NCBI GenBank assembly: GCA_947172415.1
Contig: OX359192.1
Location: 8,305,401-8,369,400, forward strand
Length of the DNA: 64,000 nucleotides
DNA from: Chondrosia reniformis
Taxonomy: Eukaryota > Porifera > Demospongiae > Chondrillida > Chondrillidae
Reading direction: 5' to 3'
The notes beneath the pieces were generated by a model that saw nothing but the letters and a program-made list of their open reading frames with translations, did not search any database and was not told the DNA's origin. Positions 1-12,755 of this stretch are shown piece after piece. Position 1 is the first letter of the stretch. Each line of letters opens with the position of its first letter. The position numbers and the translations under genes were made by a program.

Positions 1-3000
1 TACAGTTCTGCATCAATTGACCCAAAAGACTTTGAAGAAAAAACAGTCTTCATATTAGGAAGAGGTTTGTCTTTATTATTCTACCATCTTAATTGCTCGT
101 AGCATACTGTATGCATACGTATATATGCATTTGTACCATTTAAATATTTCATTTTAAGGAAACGCTGGCTTTGAAACTGCTCAGAATTTAGTGGGTAGTG
201 CCAGTTATATTCATATTTGTGGGCGGAGCAGTGTCAGATTGGCTTACCAGACCCACTACGTCGGGGACCTTAGAGCCATCAACAACCAACTAGTTGACAC
301 TTACCAGCTGAAATCTCTAGATGGATTCTTTGGTGGGCTAAATTGTTGCTATTACATACTTAATTCTAAATCAGCACCATTTCATTACTTAGAATTTGAC
401 TTTGATTTTGATCGGGACAATGCATCAACCATCAAACTTGTTGAGAAAAATGGAAAGTTCCTTTTTATTCTTCCAGACTATAACGTGCGCAAACCTGAGC
501 ATCTCGATTGTAAGCCTAATGATGATATTGTTTTGATAATCACATATAGTATATTAATTCTATATAATCCAGTGATTGATTCAAGAGATCCAGTTTATGA
601 TAGAGTAATACTGTGCACAGGTTTTAAAGTGAGACACATATATACAACTTGTTCCACGTGTACATATAGAAATAGTAGTCTACTAGAAACTGCAGTTAAT
701 TTCTAATACACTTATATTTTCTCTAGTTTGACTTTACAATATTCAGTAAGTCCACTCGTCAGTTGGCAACAAGAAACAAGAGATATCCAGCAATGCAGCC
801 AAGCTATGAGAGTACAAGGAACGATGGACTATTCTTTGGTATGTTATATCTCTCTCAAGAGGTGCCAGTTCTTTTGCTTTTAAGTGTTGGTTGTGGGACG
901 TATAACTGTGTCTTGTAACAATGCACCTCTCTCCTCCTCCCTCCTCAACTCCTCCTCTCTCCTTCTCTCTCCTATCTTCTCCAGCTGGGACTGTTACACA
1001 CTCCATTGACTATCGTCGGTCTGCTGGAGGTTTCATTCACGGCTTTAGGTACACCGCAAGATCACTCTTCAGACACATGGAATGGAAATACTTTGGTGTT
1101 CCATGGCCATCAGTGACAGTCCATGCAACTGATTTAGCTGAACACTTCATCAAAAGAATCAATGAAGCTTCAGTGAGTACATTTGATGTATATGTACAGT
1201 TGAACCTCCCAATTAGGGTCATCTATGTGAGCTATGTAAGTACATTATAATTAGAAGTGACTGATTTAAATTAAAAGTATATTAAGAAATAGTTTAACTT
1301 TTTGGGAGCCAGTTGAAGTTGCCACCTTAAGCAAGTGCATGACCATACTAGACTGTTACTGCTCATGTAAGTTCCACATAATATATATCAGCTCCAGCTC
1401 CACATCCATTTATACATAGTCAATTTATGTACATGTATTATAATCTGAATTATGACCAATTCTAATCTTTCATATATAGGGATTGTATCAAATGTTTGGA
1501 GTTTTGTGTGATATTGCAATCCTTCGTAGGTTGACATGCACTACTTTAATGTTAAATATGTTAACTTATTAAGATCAATTTCATGTTCTGTGAATAAGGA
1601 TCTGAGAATACTGCTATTTATCTGGAAGACGTTCCAATTGGTGCTCTGGCTTTTCTGAAAGGTAGTCACTGTCTTATTTATAGAACATTATTAAATTTGA
1701 TAAATTTAGCATATTCACTCATACTAGAGTTAACTGGACATGACGGTGGACGTGTAATAGTTTTTAACTTTGAATATGGTGCTAATTTTTCAATGCCAGG
1801 GTGAGTTGGATAATGTATGCACCGAAAAAGCTTAAACTGTTAACATCTTTATCCTATAGAAAGAACACGCTCAGCCTGGATCGAGCCATTTCCGACCCCA
1901 TTATTGCTGATAAGAGCAACTTCTTGCATCCAGTATTCTACTACTATGAAGACAATGATCACATTAGTATGCACTGAGTATTAGCTTATAATGCATCTCA
2001 CTCCGTATTGAATGACCTGAAAAGTGACTATTATTGAATCATAACTTAGCTAATTATTCCCCATTACCTTCTCTCAGTATGGGATATTAATACTTTTAAG
2101 CTGGAAGGATATGATCGTTATCACCATGTCGTGGAAGACTTCAACACAGACTGGTACGTGTAATGGTTATATGTGGCTCACATTTTAATCAAAGTAGCTA
2201 CTATCCGCATTCATTCCAGGACTGGGAGGACAATTCATATTGTACCTCTGAGACGATTCTTTGAAGCAGTATATAAGCAGGATTTGAGACATTATACACC
2301 AGAAACATGTTTCAAGGTGATCCATCCACAGCAGCAGCCTACTGCCTCACCATATCCATCTCTACTCTAGTGCCTCACCATATCCATCTCTACTCTACTG
2401 CCTCACCATACCCATCTCTACTCTACTGCCTCACCATACCCATCTCTACTCTACTGCCTCACCATATCCATCTCTACTCTACTGCCTCACCATATCCATC
2501 TCTACTCTACTGCCTCACCATATCCATCTCTACTCTACTGCCTCACCATATCCATCTCTACTCTACTGCCTCACCATATCCATCTCTACTCTACTGCCTC
2601 ACCATACCCATCTCTACTCTACTGCCTCACCATATCCATCTCTACTCTACTGCCTCACCATACCCATCTCTACTCTACTGCCTCACCATATCCATCTCTA
2701 CTCTACTGCCTCACCATATCCATCTCTACTCTACTGCCTCACCATATCCATCTCTACTCTACTGCCTCACCATACCCATCTCTACTCTACTGCCTCACCA
2801 TACCCATCTCTACTCTACTGCCTCACCATACCCATCTCTACTCTACTGCCTCACCATACCCATCTCTACTCTACTGCCTCACCATACCCATCTCTACTCT
2901 ACTGCCTCACCATACCCATCTCTACTCTACTGCCTCACCATACCCATCACATTGCTACAAACTGTACATGTGTATTCCATTTGTACTTTATCAGAAATTA

Positions 3001-3226
3001 TCTTCATGTAAATTATAGTTCTTTTTCAAGCATGGGCAGAATCTTCCATTTGGGTGTCACCAACACTTGGAAGGTAGGCCTGCATCCACTAACCAAGATA
3101 ACCATTCATATACCAGACTCTCTAATATCGGCAGGTCAGAGCATTCAGCTGCTTGACGATGTGAAAGACAAGGAACCAGTAAAGTGTAACGAGAAGGAGT
3201 TGCTTTGGACTGGTCTCCTTCGATAG
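1..3226 (+). CDS. FOXRED2: FOXRED2/ERFAD-like flavoprotein, copy 1 (5' part outside window)
   Basis: This is a member of the FAD-dependent oxidoreductase family that in vertebrates acts in the ER lumen in ER-associated degradation. Exons seen: 1-64, 159-332, 393-484, 573-628, 727-838, 985-1172, 1480-1525, 1599-1661, 1728-1800, 1860-1966, 2078-2153, 2220-2315, 3019-3073, 3135-3226. The first exon carries the second dinucleotide-binding motif (VFILGRG then NAGFETA). Later exons hold family blocks such as [15 protein letters not shown] and [13 protein letters not shown]. The N-terminal half with the FAD-binding GxGxxG lies outside the window. The gene is followed on the same strand by a second copy with the same exon pattern. 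The C-terminus ends in WTGLLR, with no KDEL-like ER-retention signal. The family call is strong. Some splice borders could move by a few bases, and the penultimate intron carries a large minisatellite. Confidence 0.85.
2338..2950. repeat. 28-bp minisatellite, about 22 copies, in FOXRED2 copy 1 intron
   Basis: The unit is about 28 bp and contains TGCCTCACCATAYCCATC. Copies differ mainly at one C/T position. The array fills most of the intron 2316-3018. Because 28 is not a multiple of three, it reads open in several frames and makes a long false ORF. Confidence 0.95.
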
Positions 3227-3520
3227 CCATGTAGTAATTTTAGCCAAATTATCATCTTAGGAGAATTATATATGTTCAAACATAGCTGGATTTAAAATAT
3301 TGTTTGTTGCAGTTTTACAAATTTTGTTGAAAAAATGGAAAAATTCAGTGCATATTTAAACAAATTGGGATACAAAACAATAGACAGACTCTCTGCCAAA
3401 GAGCCACAACCGGAAGTAACTAGTATCGGAAATAGGAAGTTAATTTTTCAAAAAATCCCTCATTATAAAACAACATCAAAAAGAGGTGCTTCCACACTTT
3501 GAGCAGAAGAACCTTTGGTA

Positions 3521-6500
3521 ATGTTATTGGTATACCTTTTGGTGTTGGTATCCTGTGGGTTAGCTGAGGAGGCCACCTCATCGCATCACAAAATCTGCGT
3601 CATCGGTGCTGGCCCAGGAGGTACGTCGGCCCTTCGCTGCAAAATCATTCATTCACTGCCTCTCTAACGTATTATGTGCGTCTGTAGGGACAAGAGAGAG
3701 AATTTTTTGTACGGTAATTGAGAGTCGGTTTTGCTTTAGAACTTCCATATGTTTACCAGTTGGTAACAGCCGGCCAAGTATAGTTTACAATACTTACTGT
3801 AGCAATATACGTACTAACTCCTGAAGCGTATAGCGTCCTACATTTCCGTCCAGTAGACGAGTGCATGCTCCGTATAGAGGTATATTGTGTGGGTATCCGT
3901 GCTGCCCTGACTTGTCGTGTCGAAAGGTTACATTTTAGTGGGTGTCTTGAGGTACATGGAAGACTGGGAAATAGTGGTTGATCCGGACATTCAACTCTAG
4001 TGAATGCAGTAGCCGATGTAATAGTTGGTTGTGGTATAACAACCTTGGAAGTATGTACTGAAGGTCGGGTATATGTCACCAAATGTTCAATTAGTGCACC
4101 AATCTGTCATTAATGTGCCACCATATTCTAAAACACCACTTTCCTATACCCATGGGTGAGATCAATAGGAGGTTAGGGAAATACAAATAGAATAGACTGT
4201 TTCCTGCACTGGGAAAGCCTATAGAGCTGTGATGATACAGTTTCATCGGTGACTTTTCTTCTTCTCTAATTCCTTCGCACTATATAAATTTATCTTCACT
4301 GTGAAGTCGTGTATTCATTAAAACTATTAAAATCCCTTCTTTTTAATTGTTTCGTGAATATTGCATAGATGTCATCTTTTTATACTTTTCTAGGACTGCA
4401 AATAGGGTATTTCCTGCAGCGAGCACAAAGAGATTACATTATATTTGAGAGGAATTCAACTCCTGGTATGAAAGATTCTCATTGTTGCTTCTCGTTTACT
4501 TCACTGTCATTCTGAAATGTTACACCATGTGGCCATAGGTTCCTTCTTCATAAAGTATCCTCGACATCGCACTCTCATCTCTATCAACAAGAGACATACA
4601 GGATCTACTAATCGTGAATTCAACTTTAGACATGACTGGAACTCTCTCATCAGCGACAATGCCTCCTTGGAGATGAGACACTATACAAAAGAGTACTTTC
4701 CTGCTGCAGATATATATGTTAGTAGACTACTATAGAGATACATATAAATCTTACATTGGAACTACAATATGTACTTCACAATAATAGGAATGTTTTTCGT
4801 ATCTTTTTTGTCCACTATGGCAAATGCTTTGAGAGGGTTCATCTTAAATGTTTCTTGAGCATTTAGAGACACAGTTAGTTTCTTGATAATCAGACTGACC
4901 CCCAGGTTAAAACATCCCATTCATAAGAAACAAACTGCATCTCTAGATGCTCCAAAGACTAAAGATGAACCATCTCAAAGATAAGTTTGACGCTCTTAGA
5001 AGAATCCCTGTCATCTAATGGTAAATGCTATTAAAACAAGTCCAACAAGAATTGAGGACACTCGGGCCAACTTGATAATTGAGATCACTTAAGAGAAATA
5101 TTATATCCTAATTAATTTAAGGAACCCATTTTCCTATGTGTTATTCATATTGCTTCAGTAGCCATATTTAGCTGACTGTATAGACTATTAATTCTGTTTC
5201 TAGATTTCTGTTGCAATTGTCAGGTATTCAGATTTCAATTTTAAGCATAATTAATATTGTAATAATGTACCTTTGTACAGCTATCAAAATCTGCATTAAT
5301 GTCCATTCTGTAGTACAAGTATTTAAATGACTATACTAGAACATTCAATCTGAATATTCAATATAATACTGAAATAGTCAGTATTGGAAAGGATGATTCA
5401 GATTATGTCTTAGAAGATCATAAAGGCCTGAAGCACACTTGTGAGGCACTGGTTGTCAGGTGAGGTGTTTTATTTCATGTGTATATACCTTGTGGATACT
5501 GAAAGAGTAGGAAGAGTATTGTGAGTATTTTAAGGTTGAAACTGGAAACCATTTAGTCCAGAGCAGCCATACACACTAACCACTGCTAATGGACTGTACT
5601 AGCCCACAAAATGGCTGTAATGTTTGTAGTGGCTGCTAAAAGTTACTTGACAGCTGTTACACTTAGGAAATGGCCTATAAGATAATCAAATGCGTGGGAG
5701 GTAAAGGACCTGAGCAAAGGCTTCCAGCTAGATCACCTATGAAGGATAAAGTTCCTTGATACAGCTGTCTGATCCAGTAGAGTAAAAATGAAAATGCCTT
5801 CATCCAAACCTCTGCAGTTTATGTATATGTGTACTTCATTGTCATTTGATGATAGTATTTTAAAAGAGTTCTAAGTAACTGTGTTGAGTATGTCTTATGT
5901 TTGTTGGCTGCTCATACAAAGAGTAAAATCCTTTAATTTTAACATCTCTCTCTAGCACTGGACTGTGGGTCCCAAATATTCCTAAATTCACTGGATCAGA
6001 GTTGGCTGAGGTTAAAGACATACACACTTTATGATGATATCCACATGTTGCCATGGTATTATATACTTGTACATCCATATTATAAATTGCAATGGTATTT
6101 TGTAGACATACGATTCAGTATCTATTGACCCAGATGACTTTGAGGGACAGACTGTATTCATCTTAGGGAGAGGTAAACCCTTTCATTAGTGTATACATTA
6201 ATAGGTAGTCCCTTAGGAATCATGACATGATTTTGAGTATGAAACCACAAGTTGTTCTCTCTTAAGGTAATGCTGGATTTGAAACAGCTCAGAACATTGT
6301 TGGTGCTACTGGCTACATACACATTGCTAGCCGCAGTCGTGTGAAGCATGCTTACCAGACCCACTATGTTGGGGACCTTAGAGCTATCAACAACCAACTA
6401 GTTGACACTTACCAGCTGAAATCTCTAGATGGATTCCTTGGTAGGTTTGGAAAACTTTAAAGAATTTTGGAAAATGGGAGATATGTCTTCATTCTTATTT

Positions 6501-9087
6501 TTATTAGAATTTGACTTTGACTTTGAAGATACTGCAAAGCTCACATTGGAAAAGGTGAACGAAAAGCTTGTCTTTCGGTTGCCTTTTGAAGATGAACGTA
6601 AGTTGATATTTTGGATGCTAAATTCTATGTTAGTAGAAATGTTTTAGTAATTGAAAATAGTGTAGTATTTTTACCATTTGAGAATGGTTTACAGTAGCTT
6701 GATATATGAATGTGGCACTGTCATGAGGTGTTACAGTGTTCTTGTTTCAATTCAAACAGTTGAGATGGGTCCTCCAGCTTATGACAGGGTTATCCTCTGT
6801 ACTGGTTTCAAGGTGAGCCTACACCAGCTGCACTGCTCTGTGGTAGACAAGAGTCATCCGACGTTCTGATCAAACTTGTATGTTTTTTATTGTGTAGTTT
6901 GATTTCAGCATTTTTGAACAAACCTGCAAGCCTCTTTTAGCAAGCAGTGGTAAATACCCAGCAATGAAGGCTAATTATGAGAGCTATCGAAATAGAGGAA
7001 TGTTCTTTGGTAAGGTTGGCCATGGTGACAATAGCAATGCACTACTCTCCTCCTCTCTCTTCCAGCTGGGACTGCTGGGCACTCTGTTGACTATCGTCGG
7101 TCTGCTGGAGGTTTCATTCACGGCTTTAGGTACACTACAAGAACACTCTTCAGACACATGGAATGGAGATACTTTGGTGTTCCATGGCCATCAGTGACAG
7201 TACATGCAACTGACCTCACTGACCACTTCATCAAAAGAATCAATGAAGCTTCAGTGAGTTTAGACTCAGTCATGTATGCTGTTTTAGGAGGTGACTACTG
7301 AGGAGTTACTTGTATAGCACTAGAGAGTGCTTGAAATAAAGTAGTGCTTGGTGCTAGAGCTGAACTATTTGCTTCATTGTCTTTAGGGATTATATCAAAT
7401 GTTTGGTGTGCTGGGAGATGTAGCATTACTTCGTAAGTTGTGCTATACCTGTAATGTTGTATGAAATAGATCCACTTAGATTAACCTATATACAGTATAC
7501 ATACAACTAACCAAAGGTAGTCTACAGCTTGTCCAATGCCTTTGTAGGTCCAAACAAGTCTGCAGTGTACTTGGAAGATGTTCCTATCGGCGAACTGCCT
7601 CGTCTACAAGGTAAAGCACCTGTATTAGCCCCACCCACACAGCTAGACCCCACCCACATAGCTAGCCCCACCCACACAGCTAGCCCCACCCACACAGCTA
7701 GACCCATCCACACAGCTAGACCCACCCACACAGCTAGACCCACCCACACAGCTAGACCCACCCACACAGCTAGACCCTCCCACACAGCTAGCCCCACCCA
7801 CACAGCTAGACCCATCCACACAGCTAGACCCTCCCATTGTTGTAGTGATGAATGCAACACTTAACCTCAAGCCTGCTTTTGTATGCTATTTTTAGACTTG
7901 ACTGGCCACAAGTCAGGTCCAGTTATAATCTTCAATTTTGAATATGGAGCTAATTACTCTGGACCAGGGTTGGTTTGACAGACACTATCCTACATATATA
8001 TGTGCTAGTAGTACATTCAGTGTTGCTGATGCTCAAATATGTACCTCCCATATTCATTATGAATGCAACAAACACCCCTTACTATTTCATGTACATATGC
8101 TAGTACAGTGAGACCTCACGTATATTAATACTACAGGCTTGATATGGTAACTGGCCGAGTTTTGGCTGTAGTATATACCTATGATCTGAAAACTATTAAA
8201 TGGATGACCTATGACCTATGACCTATGACTGTTTAGCAAAGACACCTTAAGAGAGGATCGAGCTGTAGGAGAAGCTGAAATTGCAGACAAAAGTAATTTC
8301 CTTCATCCGGTTCTGTACTACTTTGAAGACTACAACAATATTTGTGAGTGAGCACTCAATACACAGCACAATGTAGCCATGTTAAACTCTCTTGTTCTGG
8401 TATGTTTTATTAGTTCCGCCACTACACGATATATATGACCAATCTGTAGTGACATTGTCTGCATCATAGGCAAAAAGGTTCCTTGATTGCAAAAATAAAT
8501 TCAAACCCAAATTGTTAATGGCTAGTATACCCTAGCATGTTTTGTAAATGCAACTGTGTTTCTGTTGTTAAGTGTGGGATTCATACACTCTGAAACTGTA
8601 CAACTATACAAGATATCACCATGTGGTTGAGGATTTCAACACAGACTGGTAAGGCTTGGTGACTGTACATGAGTACATTACTCTTTAATCAATGTCCTCT
8701 CTCCAGGACACAACGAACTAATCACATTGTGCCCCTTCGACGCTTCATAGAAGCTGCTTATGCACGGGATTTGAGACACTATAGTTCAGAATCCTGTTTT
8801 AAGGTGATCATTACTTGCTTAATTACCATCTCTCTCTCTCTCTCTCTCTCTGCATTGAGAATTATAATCAAGGAACCCCTTTTCTCCATGCAGTTCTTTT
8901 TCCAGCATGGCCATCACCTTCCAGAAGGTTGTCGGTTGTACAAGGAAGGTGAGACTACATATAGAACTAGATACATTTTACAAATTCATTCATTGTCTTT
9001 CCTTTTTTTGGAACAGGTCAAAGCTTTTCAATTCCTCACCTCACTGAAAATGGAATGGAAAGCGAAGCAGCAACAAGTGTGGTCTAG
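3521..9087 (+). CDS. FOXRED2: FOXRED2/ERFAD-like flavoprotein, copy 2 (complete)
   Basis: A complete second copy with 19 exons and 607 residues by my model (human FOXRED2 is somewhat longer). Exons: 3521-3620, 4394-4465, 4539-4717, 5314-5459, 5956-6010, 6106-6172, 6267-6440, 6508-6597, 6760-6812, 6898-7009, 7066-7253, 7387-7432, 7548-7610, 7896-7968, 8237-8343, 8573-8648, 8707-8803, 8894-8948, 9017-9087. All phases agree. The start was chosen because the first 16 or so residues ([17 protein letters not shown]) form a signal peptide. It is followed directly by the FAD motif [15 protein letters not shown], interrupted by intron 1. The second nucleotide-binding motif is [15 protein letters not shown] luminal or secreted oxidoreductase role is inferred from the family. 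The C-terminus (EAATSVV) lacks a KDEL-type signal, so ER retention is not evident. The border of exons 3/4 is the least sure. Confidence 0.88.
3621..4393. other. intron 1 of FOXRED2 copy 2, no gene seen
   Basis: This 773-bp intron has a minus-strand open frame at 3753-4082. It shows no recognisable motif, no good splice context and no family similarity, so I do not call a gene. Confidence 0.6.
4826..4980. repeat. imperfect inverted-repeat (MITE-like) element
   Basis: Arms at 4826-4884 and 4924-4980 are reverse complements with scattered mismatches; for example GGTTCATCTTAAATG pairs with a block near AAGATGAACC. A related stretch occurs at 34100-34180 inside KATNIP, sharing AAAGATAAGTTTGA and the following AGAAGAA block. 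This suggests a dispersed non-autonomous element. Confidence 0.65.
5700..5815. repeat. degenerate copy of dispersed repeat family R1
   Basis: It shares the order of blocks GATCACYTATGAAGG, CAGCTGTCTGAYCCAGT and CTTCATCCAAA with the better copies at 27974-28110 and 43573-43745. This copy is the most diverged. Confidence 0.5.
7627..7845. repeat. 18-bp minisatellite, about 12 copies, in FOXRED2 copy 2 intron
   Basis: The unit CACACAGCTAGACCCACC is repeated with small changes. It is a multiple of three, so all frames stay open and give false peptides on both strands. It lies wholly in intron 7611-7895. Confidence 0.93.
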
Positions 9088-9368
9088 AGACAGCTTTAGA
9101 GCAAGAACCATTTTATTGTATTTTCTATACACAAACCCCCCACAGGTTATTACTAATGCTTCCTTTTCAACGATTAAATATTAACGGTAATGGCGCCTGC
9201 TTTTCATGATCAGGAGCCACGAGCCCAGATTGATCCGATCATCATACCCCGCCTATCGCATAGGACACGTGCATAGAAAGTGTGTATACGTATATGGTTC
9301 GGTAGTTTCGGATACTTTATCCGTTTCTGTTCGTAAAACTTCAATGTATTGGGGTGGAGTAGTGAGTT
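9088..9368. promoter_or_regulatory. intergenic, presumed promoter of the G-alpha gene
   Basis: 281 bp between the FOXRED2 copy 2 stop and the G-alpha start. It must hold the 3' end of the first gene and the promoter of the second. I see no clear TATA box. A CACGTG hexamer lies near 9267. Confidence 0.4.
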
Positions 9369-12300
9369 ATGGCTGTTTGTAAATGTTTCTTGAATCCAGA
9401 AGAAGCCGAGGCACTGAGGCAAAGTCAGCGAATAGACAGATCGCTAGAACAGGAAAAAGATCAGTTCAAACGGCAGATAAAGATTTTACTTTTGGGAGCT
9501 GGGGAGAGCGGGAAAAGCACCTTCCTAAAGCAAATGAGGATAATCCATGGACAGAGCTATACTGACAACGATCGGCTAGACTTTAGATTTATCATCTACC
9601 ATAATATCATTAAGAATATGAAAGTGTTGGTGGAAGCGCAAAGGAATTTTAATATTAGTCTCTCCGACCCCACCAAGGAGGAGTTGTGCGATGTCCTAGC
9701 TAGTTACCGGACGGGGAACCTCATGCCGGAACAATTTTCACTCTACGCTGATCCGTTAATCGGACTTTGGCAAGACGAAGGTATCCAGAAAACGTTTGAT
9801 CGAAGAAGTGAATTTCAACTGGTAAGCGCGCACAACGATCCACCGATTGAAGTGGTTTATCGTATTTCCTTGCGGCTGGAAGGAGAATAACAAGAAACGA
9901 TGCAATTATTTGGTGGTATTTAGTTGCTAGTACATACGTATATATTGTAGGCAGAATTCCATGAATTTAATTATAATTGTCATGTACAGCTCTAAAGTCT
10001 TCTTAATTATTACTGCTTATGAAGAGGTCACAGGTTTTAGGTACGTCTTTAGGGTTAATGTACCATTAATCTGGCAATTAATTAAAGTGCTTCATAAATT
10101 ATTATTACAGGAAGGTCAAGGCATATGGTTTGCAGTAGTCTGAGTAGATATAGCACTTATATTTGTCTATTTTGATTTATTATTTCTCAAGAGTGTTGTT
10201 GCTAGGCAACTGCAGTGTTCTGTATAGTTACATACGTAGTACGTAGCTGACGCATTAATTTGTTAGAGGGTTTTAGGGTGTTGTTGGAGTGTCTTGTGTT
10301 GGTGAATGGTGAAGTATGTGTATGCTTCCATTTTCCCTTATGATAGTGTGTCAGTCTCTATTCCTGTGTTGTTTGTGTATCAGAACAAGTGTATACATAT
10401 CCTCCTTTGGTCTGGGAATCTGATTCCCCATAGTTGAATGAAGCCATTTAGAAAACATTGTTTTACAAAGAGCAACTTTTAGTTTCTAAAAAGATGCTAA
10501 TTTTAGACATTTTCCGTGTGACTCAGGTTGTTATACAAGTTCATCTCCAGGGATACTACAGAAGAGAGAGTGAGGAGTGTTCAAGTGTGACTGTCTTACA
10601 TATCTTTCTTAGAATGTGTCTGCTACATTTTAGTATCCAAAACCAAACTCTTCAAGGCATAGTGAGAAACCTTGACGACAGAAAGTGTCGGGTATGTATA
10701 AAGCTTGGAGCATTACGTTTACAGTGTATAGCTCCAACGTGTTGCATTGGGTGTGTGAGTGCATGTGAAGAATTCAAAGCATTTTCTAGAGCTTAGTAAG
10801 AAGATGTAATTCCATTGGCTAATGCAGGAACAGTTGCTATAGGTACTGATTGTTAATGTTATATTTGCTGACATTTGAGGCTGTCAATTGTGTTCTAATA
10901 GTTGCATACTAATTCATAATAATTATTATGATAATAAGTTTACTTAATGCCCCTATTGTCTTAGTAGTCTGGTATACAGTACATCTCTAAAACCAATATT
11001 TCTCTGCTACTGTAAAACAATATGTAGAAACAGGTTAGTTAGTAGTGTCATTAGTAAGGAGCATATACAACCACCATAAGAGAAAATAGGAAGGAGAAAC
11101 CTCATCCAAAGCTCTCACTAGGTTTAGTTCCCTATAGGCCTTTTACTCTCTTAAGTAGATGTAGCATACTGAAAAGTGGTGTGTTAGATTATACATGCCA
11201 CTGGCTGTGACTGGCTACAACAGTGTCCCATTATAATAAGAGCCCGGTCCCCTAAAATTCAAATTATATTAAGAGCCCAGTCCCCTAAAATTCAAAGGGT
11301 GACTTCAGCAAAAGATAAAACATTATCAGTTTCAAGTAGGAATGTGCTCTCTAATAGTCAGTTTGGCTGGTGCAGTCACCCTTAAATAAGCTTGTATGTA
11401 ATACTCCACCTTCTGGTCATGCATCAGGTCTTTCTGGAGGACAATGCAGTTTACAGAGTCTTGTCTGTGCTACATAGATATCTATGTGTGTTCTATAGAA
11501 ATACCTGGGAAATGGCCTTTCTGTTCTAAGGTGCCCCATCCATAGTAGGACCTTACCTTGTTGGCCTTACCTTAAGTCGTAGAGACTCTTCGCATTCTTC
11601 TTTAGACTGTCAAGTGCCTTCCATTAATTTTGTAGATGAGCCTCACACTCTTATAAGAGCTCCTGGAGCATGTTAAGGGTGCAGCTCTGTACTATATCAG
11701 GTCCTTACCAGTATAAGCTTACAATTAGCATACATTAATGTGCCCTATTAAGTACTGTATTTCTAGAGTTGGTAGAGGATTGACTTGTGAGCATTTTCCA
11801 TTATACCCACCTCGAGGGACACTGGTAAGGTCTGTGACAAAGGAATTTACTTATCATATAGCCATTTTGTAGGAGATTAGAGGGTGTGTCAGCCATCTTA
11901 GCTAATTAGGAGCAGTAGGTTTACAGTGTATAGTTAATTAGCTCAAACAGTGTGTGAATGTGACTAGCGTATCTACTTTGTTGTTCTTTCCTCCAGGGTG
12001 ACTCCACTCAGTACTTTATGGATCGGCTACCATATGTTCGCAAACCAGTAAGTCACTTTACATACATGACAACTTTGTAAGAGTGTCCATTCATTGATCT
12101 CAGTGGTACTACGTGTAAATAGTTTAGGCATAACTTGAAGGTTGTGTTTAGTGTATGCGTTACTGTGTGCTCCTATATATTGCAGGACTACATCCCCACC
12201 ATCGATGATGTGCTGCACTCTAGGAAAGCCACAAAAAATATTGTAGAATATACCATTAAAATTAGGGGCATTAACTTTCGGTTTGTGGATGTTGGAGGTC

Positions 12301-12755
12301 AAAGGTCACAAAGACAGAAGTGGTTCCAGTGCTTTGATGATGTCACAGCAATCCTGTTTCTCGTGGGGTCTTCTGAGTATGATCAGAAGCTGCTGGAAGA
12401 CCGCAGAACCAACCGACTGGTGGAGAGTCAGAACATATTTGAAACCATTGTTAACAACGAGTGTTTCAAAAGAGTAGCAATCATTCTTTTCTTCAACAAG
12501 ACTGATTTATTGGAGCAGAAAATCTATGTAAAGAATATTAAAGATTACTTCCCTTCATTTTATGGAGATCCGGAGAAGCTGGCGGATGTTAAGGAGTTTC
12601 TGGTGGATATGTTCAATTCTGTGCGCCAAAACCCTTCTACTGATCTCTACCACCATTTTACGACTGCTACTGATACCAAAAATATCAAATATGTATTTCA
12701 AGCTGTTAACGACTCCATCCTAATTCGACACATTCAAGAGCTCATGTTGACATGA
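9369..12755 (+). CDS. GNA13: heterotrimeric G-protein alpha subunit, G12/13 class
   Basis: GTP-binding switch that couples seven-helix receptors to effectors, classically RhoGEFs for G12/13, at the inner plasma membrane. Three exons (9369-9821, 11997-12047, 12186-12755) give 357 residues. Motifs in order: Cys4 and Cys6 as likely palmitoylation sites, P-loop [18 protein letters not shown], switch I with RKATKN, switch II DVGGQRS with the catalytic Gln, NKTDLL, and TTATDT as the guanine-contact loop. The C-terminus HIQELMLT resembles the LKQLMLQ-type ends of G12/13 rather than the Gi Cys-containing tail. LYHHFTTA and IFETIVNN also match that class. Odd points: the usual Gly after RxATK is Asn, and switch II reads RSQRQKW instead of RSERKKW. 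The class is well supported; choosing between GNA12 and GNA13 is not possible, because sponges probably have one pro-orthologue. Confidence 0.93.
9822..11996. other. 2.2-kb intron 1 of the G-alpha gene
   Basis: No supported gene. It contains an R1-family repeat fragment at 11095-11190 and a short duplicated block (GAGCCCRGTCCCCTAAAATT) near 11241 and 11273. The open frame at 10458-10796 lacks family similarity and is probably chance. Confidence 0.6.
11095..11190. repeat. copy of dispersed repeat family R1
   Basis: It shares TCATCCAAAGCTCTCACTAG, then GTTTAGTTCCCTATAGGC, and a tail with GCATACTGAAAA, with copies at 27974-28110 and 43573-43745. Confidence 0.7.

Noticed and set aside
2307-3011. 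Long plus-strand frame of repeated Pro/Ser/Leu peptide
   Set aside because: It is the translation of a 28-bp intronic minisatellite; no splice or family support.
3753-4082. Minus-strand 109-residue frame in FOXRED2 copy 2 intron 1
   Set aside because: No family similarity and no transcript signals; likely chance.
7522-7870. Three overlapping repeat-rich frames on both strands
   Set aside because: An 18-bp minisatellite keeps all frames open; it lies in a FOXRED2 intron.
10458-10796. 112-residue open frame in the G-alpha intron
   Set aside because: No recognisable motif or splice context and composition like random intron.
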